64,000 nucleotides of DNA. Origin: JAVBWO01 sp036677375. Lineage in GTDB: Bacteria; Bacillota; Dehalobacteriia; UBA4068; UBA4997. This document shows positions 61,108-64,000 of the stretch, piece by piece; within the stretch, counting starts at the first letter, position 1; every line of letters begins with the position of its first letter. Both the position numbers and the translations under genes were made by a program. The notes beneath the pieces were generated by a model. The model was given only the letters and a program-made list of their open reading frames with translations. It was not told the origin of the DNA and made no database searches. Location of the stretch: assembly GCA_036677375.1 (NCBI GenBank), contig JAVBWO010000002.1, positions 1-64,000 on the forward strand. Direction: 5' to 3'.

Positions 61108-62037
61108 TTATAACATGCCTTTGCGGGAAAGCAAGAACATGCTGACCAGGCAGGCAATGGCAGAAATGATCAGGATAATGCCAAAGCCCCAGTTATTTCC
61201 CATGGCAATGGGCAAGGTCACATTCATGCCGAAGAAACTGGCAATCATGGTTGGTATGGAAAGAATAATGGTAATGCCGGCCAGGAATTTCATGACGATG
61301 TTTAAGTTATTGGAGATAATAGATGCAAAAGCGTTCATGGTGCTGGTGGAAATGTTGCTGTAAATATCGGCCATCTCAATAGCCTGTTTGTTTTCGATCA
61401 AGACATTTTCCAGCAGATCCTCGTCTTCCTCGTACATCTTCAAATATTTGCTTCGCAAAAGCTTCTCCATCACTTTGTCGTTGGAGCGCAGTGAAGTAGA
61501 AAAATAAACCAGGCTTTTTTCCAAATTCAGCAGCTGAAAAAGCTCCTTATTTTTCATGGATTTATGAAGCTCCCGCTCAATCTCATCGTTTCTGCGGCTG
61601 ATATCCCGTAAATATTTTAGATAAAGGCCGGTTTCCTTTTGAAAAAGCTGAAACATGAACCGGGTCTTTTTGAAAGTAGCGGAATTTTTCACTTTGCTAT
61701 GGATAAATTCCTGTTCCAGGCCCATATCTTCCAGACAGACAGTAACAATAAAATCATCGTTTAGGATGATGCCCAAAGGCATGGTCTCATAAATAACTTC
61801 TGCCTGGCAGATGATGGGTACATTGACAATAACCATCATTTGATCGTCTTCCGCTTCTACCCGGGCCAGCTCCTCATCGTCCAAAGGATAATGGAGAAAT
61901 TCCTCATAGATTCCGGTGTTTGCCGATACTTGCTGGATTTCTTCATGCGTGGGATGCACTAAATTAATCCAGCAGCCTTTTTCGATCTCCTGGGCAGGAA
62001 CGATGGTCTGGTTGATAGTTTGATAAATGCCCAGCAT
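61108..62037 (-). CDS. corA: CorA-family Mg2+ transporter
   Basis: A 309-residue CorA protein with a long N-terminal cytoplasmic domain, a stalk helix (about 200-250) and two C-terminal helices. The pore signature GMN is in IASFFGMNVTLPI, followed by the acidic/polar loop and the last helix. Carries magnesium or cobalt across the membrane. AAGGGGG precedes the ATG. Monocistronic. Confidence 0.93.
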   Translation of the reverse strand: MLGIYQTINQTIVPAQEIEKGCWINLVHPTHEEIQQVSANTGIYEEFLHYPLDDEELARVEAEDDQMMVIVNVPIICQAEVIYETMPLGIILNDDFIVTVCLEDMGLEQEFIHSKVKNSATFKKTRFMFQLFQKETGLYLKYLRDISRRNDEIERELHKSMKNKELFQLLNLEKSLVYFSTSLRSNDKVMEKLLRSKYLKMYEEDEDLLENVLIENKQAIEMADIYSNISTSTMNAFASIISNNLNIVMKFLAGITIILSIPTMIASFFGMNVTLPIAMGNNWGFGIILIISAIACLVSMFLLSRKGML

Positions 62038-62420
62038 TGCTTTACCCCCTTTGTTTGAAGGGAGCAGGCATCAAAAGCGCATCCACAGGGTAGAAAAGCA
62101 GATGGCGGCTCCCTTTTTTTTCAATTTTATTGGTACCTGACTACTAGGCCCGCTGTCCACTATGTTCCCCCCTTTAATTTGCACAGATAAAAAAAGAAAA
62201 TGAATAATTCTTAGATTCCTCTTATATATTATCTCATTATAAACGATTTGAAAAGACGATTTTAAAAAAATTATATTTATTTAAGCAGCCCCATTGTATT
62301 TAACAAACAAATCTGAATATTTTTTTTGTTAGTTAAGCAGGGTTTTTTAAAATGAAAGCGAATTGTATTTGTGAATACAATATTCATGTCATATTGACAC
62401 ACATGAGGAGGACGAGAAAG
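62038..62420. other. Intergenic region with the spoVG promoter
   Basis: Between the divergent corA and spoVG genes. A sigma-H-like promoter is present: AGGGTTT (62339-62345) and GCGAATTG (62358-62365) about 12 bp apart, compared with consensus AGGAwWW and GAATww. The predicted leader is about 50 nt. A run of A and T near 62320 may be an upstream activating stretch. Confidence 0.5.
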
Positions 62421-62744
62421 ATGGAAATCACCGATGTCAGAGTTAGGAAAATTTTACAAGAGGGTAAAGTAAAAGCTATTATTTCCATAACCATTGATGA
62501 TGCTATTGTGATTCATGATATTAAGCTGGTGGAAGGTCAAAAAGGTTTGTTTATGGCGATGCCCGGCAGAAAGATAGCCGACGGGCAGTTTCGTAATATT
62601 GCTCATCCCATTTCTCAGGAAGTGCGTGACATGCTGCAAAATCTCTTGTTGGATAAATATCACGAAGCTTTGGAAAATGCTGAATTTCAGGGGGAAGTTC
62701 ATCCCTTCCAGCAGGAAAATGTTTTGCAGGAAGTTGCTTATTAA
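62421..62744 (+). CDS. spoVG: Septation/sporulation regulator SpoVG
   Basis: A 107-residue SpoVG. MEITDVRVRKILQEGKVKAI (residues 1-20), DDAIVIHDIKLVEG, LFMAMPGRKIADGQFRNIAHP and ISQEVRDML are all diagnostic. It is an RNA/DNA-binding regulator that affects septation and sporulation. The ATG at 62421 has AGGAGG 9 nt upstream; an ATG 69 nt earlier falls before the promoter-proximal leader and has no site. Followed by a terminator and then, beyond a minus-strand gene, glmU. Confidence 0.96.
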   Translation: MEITDVRVRKILQEGKVKAIISITIDDAIVIHDIKLVEGQKGLFMAMPGRKIADGQFRNIAHPISQEVRDMLQNLLLDKYHEALENAEFQGEVHPFQQENVLQEVAY

Positions 62745-62823
62745 AATAAATAATCGATCGCATCAAAAAGCATTGGCGGGAAACCGTTATGGTATCAATA
62801 TGGAAAAGGAAAAACAAGTCTTG

Positions 62824-62863
62824 TATGGCACTCACAAAAATATCGTGAGTGCCATATTTCTTT
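62824..62863 (+). terminator. Intrinsic terminator after spoVG
   Basis: A perfect 12-bp stem (TATGGCACTCAC with GTGAGTGCCATA), 9-nt loop, then TTTCTTT. Confidence 0.85.
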
Positions 62864-62939
62864 GCATTTTAAAAAGTTGTAAATTGATACTTTTTATTAT
62901 TATGAAAAACAACGGGCAATGTGCATTTAAAAAAGTGGT

Positions 62940-63143
62940 TTATTGGATCTTGTCTTTCTGATCCGTTTGTTTTTCTAACGGAATTATAATTTTCTTTTTC
63001 AAGAATCCTCTGCCCACCAATAAAATTATTTTGCCATCTTTCTCAATTTTTTTGATTGGTTTCCCCCATTCTCTTTCTAACCAGGCAATGGCTTCTTGGT
63101 CAGGAATCCCGATGAAACCAATGGCCGTCGCACTTTTTGGCAT
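62940..63143 (-). CDS. Small protein of unknown function
   Basis: A 67-residue protein with a strongly basic C-terminus (KKKIIIPLEK). AIGFIGIPDQEAIAWLEREW suggests a small alpha/beta fold; KPIKKIEKDGKIILLVGRG suggests strands. AAAGGAG lies 7 nt before the ATG at 63143 (an ATG 6 nt earlier is too close). The reading frame is well supported by its ribosome binding site, but I recognise no family. It lies convergent to spoVG and divergent from glmU. Confidence 0.6.
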   Translation of the reverse strand: MPKSATAIGFIGIPDQEAIAWLEREWGKPIKKIEKDGKIILLVGRGFLKKKIIIPLEKQTDQKDKIQ

Positions 63144-63170
63144 AACCATACTCCTTTGCCGTTTATTCAT

Positions 63171-63427
63171 TCACATTTTACATTCGGATCAAATGGATGG
63201 AAAAAACCATATACCAATTCCTTCCTTCATGCATGATACCATAAAACAGTTAAAAAAGGGTAGAGTACTTTTTCGTCGGCCCCTGGGAGCAGTGGCTTTT
63301 TCTGGTGTCGGGGGCGTTGCTAGGACGTTGATGTGTAATTTGCTAACAAAAGAGATAAGATTATGTTATAATAGGTACGATCAAGTCCTAAAAGTTCAAG
63401 AAGGTCCAAAACAGGGGAGGATATGAC
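63171..63427 (+). promoter_or_regulatory. glmU upstream region and extended -10 promoter
   Basis: TGTTATAAT (ending at 63372) is an extended -10 element; no good -35 is present (TTGCTA at 63340 is 21 bp away). GGGGAGG precedes the glmU start. No coding frame with a ribosome binding site was found in the rest of the region. Confidence 0.5.
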
Positions 63428-64000
63428 ATGAGGATTATACCAATCATATTAGCGGCGGGGAAGGGTACCAGAATGAAATCAGCCTTACCCAAAGTATTGC
63501 ATAAAGTAGCAGGGAAACCCATGATCAGCCACGTATTATCCTTAGTAGAAAGCATATGTTCCGAACAAGCGATCCTGGTGGTTGGGCATGGTGCGGAGGA
63601 ATTGAGCGCTTTTTTGGGGAACAGCGTCCGTTATGTGGTGCAGGAACCGCAATTGGGAACCGGACATGCGGTTATGCAGGGAATGCCTTTGGTGGATGCA
63701 AGTTATGACGGAGTTTTTGTGGTTTGCGGAGACACGCCTTTGCTGACGGAGGATACCTTGGCCGCCATGAAGCAAAAGTTCATAGATGAAGCGGCCGCCT
63801 GTATCATTTTAACCGCTCAAGTGGACAACCCCGCCGGTTATGGGCGTATTCTCCGGAATGCCGCTGGTAAGATTCAAAAAATTGTCGAAGAAAAAGACGC
63901 GACTCCCTCGGAAAAAACTATTGCGGAAATCAATACCGGAACCTATCTATTCCGGCGTACCGCTTTGGAAGAAGCCCTTCAGACCTTGAAGAACGAAAAT
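63428..64000 (+). CDS. glmU: Bifunctional GlcNAc-1-P uridyltransferase/acetyltransferase, 5' part
   Basis: The first 191 codons of GlmU, cut by the window edge. The uridyltransferase loop AAGKGTRMKSALPKVLHKVAG (described here by its parts AAGKGTRMKS and PKVLHK) begins at residue 9. QEPQLGTGHAVMQ, VVCGDTPLL and AEINTGTYLF follow. Makes UDP-GlcNAc for peptidoglycan. The left-hand beta-helix acetyltransferase domain lies beyond the window. ATG with GGGGAGG upstream. Confidence 0.97.
   Translation, partial: MRIIPIILAAGKGTRMKSALPKVLHKVAGKPMISHVLSLVESICSEQAILVVGHGAEELSAFLGNSVRYVVQEPQLGTGHAVMQGMPLVDASYDGVFVVCGDTPLLTEDTLAAMKQKFIDEAAACIILTAQVDNPAGYGRILRNAAGKIQKIVEEKDATPSEKTIAEINTGTYLFRRTALEEALQTLKNEN

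Noticed and set aside
1..64000. CRISPR arrays, tRNA and rRNA genes
   Set aside because: No regularly spaced repeats and no tRNA or rRNA sequence patterns were recognised; a dedicated scan could still find a tRNA I missed.

Overview
The window is a dense, roughly 46-48% GC (estimated by eye) chromosomal segment of an anaerobic, probably endospore-forming Bacillota, most likely of the Clostridia. The basis is: a cotJABC spore-coat operon and spoVG; a clostridial-type rnfCDGEAB ion pump; a tungsten-type aldehyde:ferredoxin oxidoreductase; LL-diaminopimelate aminotransferase (DapL); a T-box leader; frequent TTG/GTG starts; and strong AGGAGG ribosome binding sites. The species cannot be named from the sequence. 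No rRNA, tRNA or CRISPR array was recognised.

Layout. 0-5 kb: a cupin protein, a membrane diguanylate cyclase, a DUF421 protein, and a three-gene operon of small proteins behind a perfect 33-bp palindromic operator. 5-12.8 kb: a polyamine operon (speD, speA, speE, speB, carboxynorspermidine dehydrogenase, nspC) followed by a Crp/Fnr-type regulator. The operon carries both the decarboxy-SAM and the aspartate-semialdehyde routes to spermidine. 12.9-16 kb: a five-domain persulfide/CoA-disulfide reductase-like protein divergent from a thioredoxin, with two GTGA-N5-TCAC sites between them. 16-18 kb: an Xre-type regulator, a long perfect hairpin and a second diguanylate cyclase.

18.2-22 kb is the most interesting part. 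The manganese-catalase-like coat gene cotJC is split by a 2,568-bp element. The element carries a large serine recombinase, a 65-residue small protein and a zinc-dependent phospholipase C-like cargo gene. It is bounded by AGGTAC direct repeats, and precise recombination between them restores a canonical 202-residue CotJC reading frame. This is the arrangement of the sigK 'skin' element, but in a coat gene.

22-28.3 kb: apbE and rnfCDGEAB. 28.4-31 kb: metNIQ methionine importer (minus strand) behind a T-box. 31-40 kb: a third diguanylate cyclase, a ClC transporter, mutY, metF, aroF, tyrA and small envelope genes. 40-46.5 kb: a PAP2 phosphatase, a copper-amine-oxidase-like secreted protein, a phosphoesterase, luxS, an ssDNA-binding protein, two overlapping crcB fluoride-channel genes and a PspC protein. 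46.5-57 kb: glnS, an aldehyde:ferredoxin oxidoreductase with a ThiS-like protein and a DapA-like aldolase, dapF, dapL, a patatin and nadE. 57-64 kb: ispE, a GntR regulator, a decayed nitroreductase, aspA, corA, spoVG, an orphan small gene and the start of glmU.

The genes fit an amino-acid-fermenting or otherwise ferredoxin-based anaerobe. Aspartase and the aldehyde oxidoreductase would feed carbon and reduced ferredoxin. Rnf would couple ferredoxin oxidation to an ion gradient, and ApbE would flavinylate RnfG and RnfD. The DapL pathway would supply meso-diaminopimelate.
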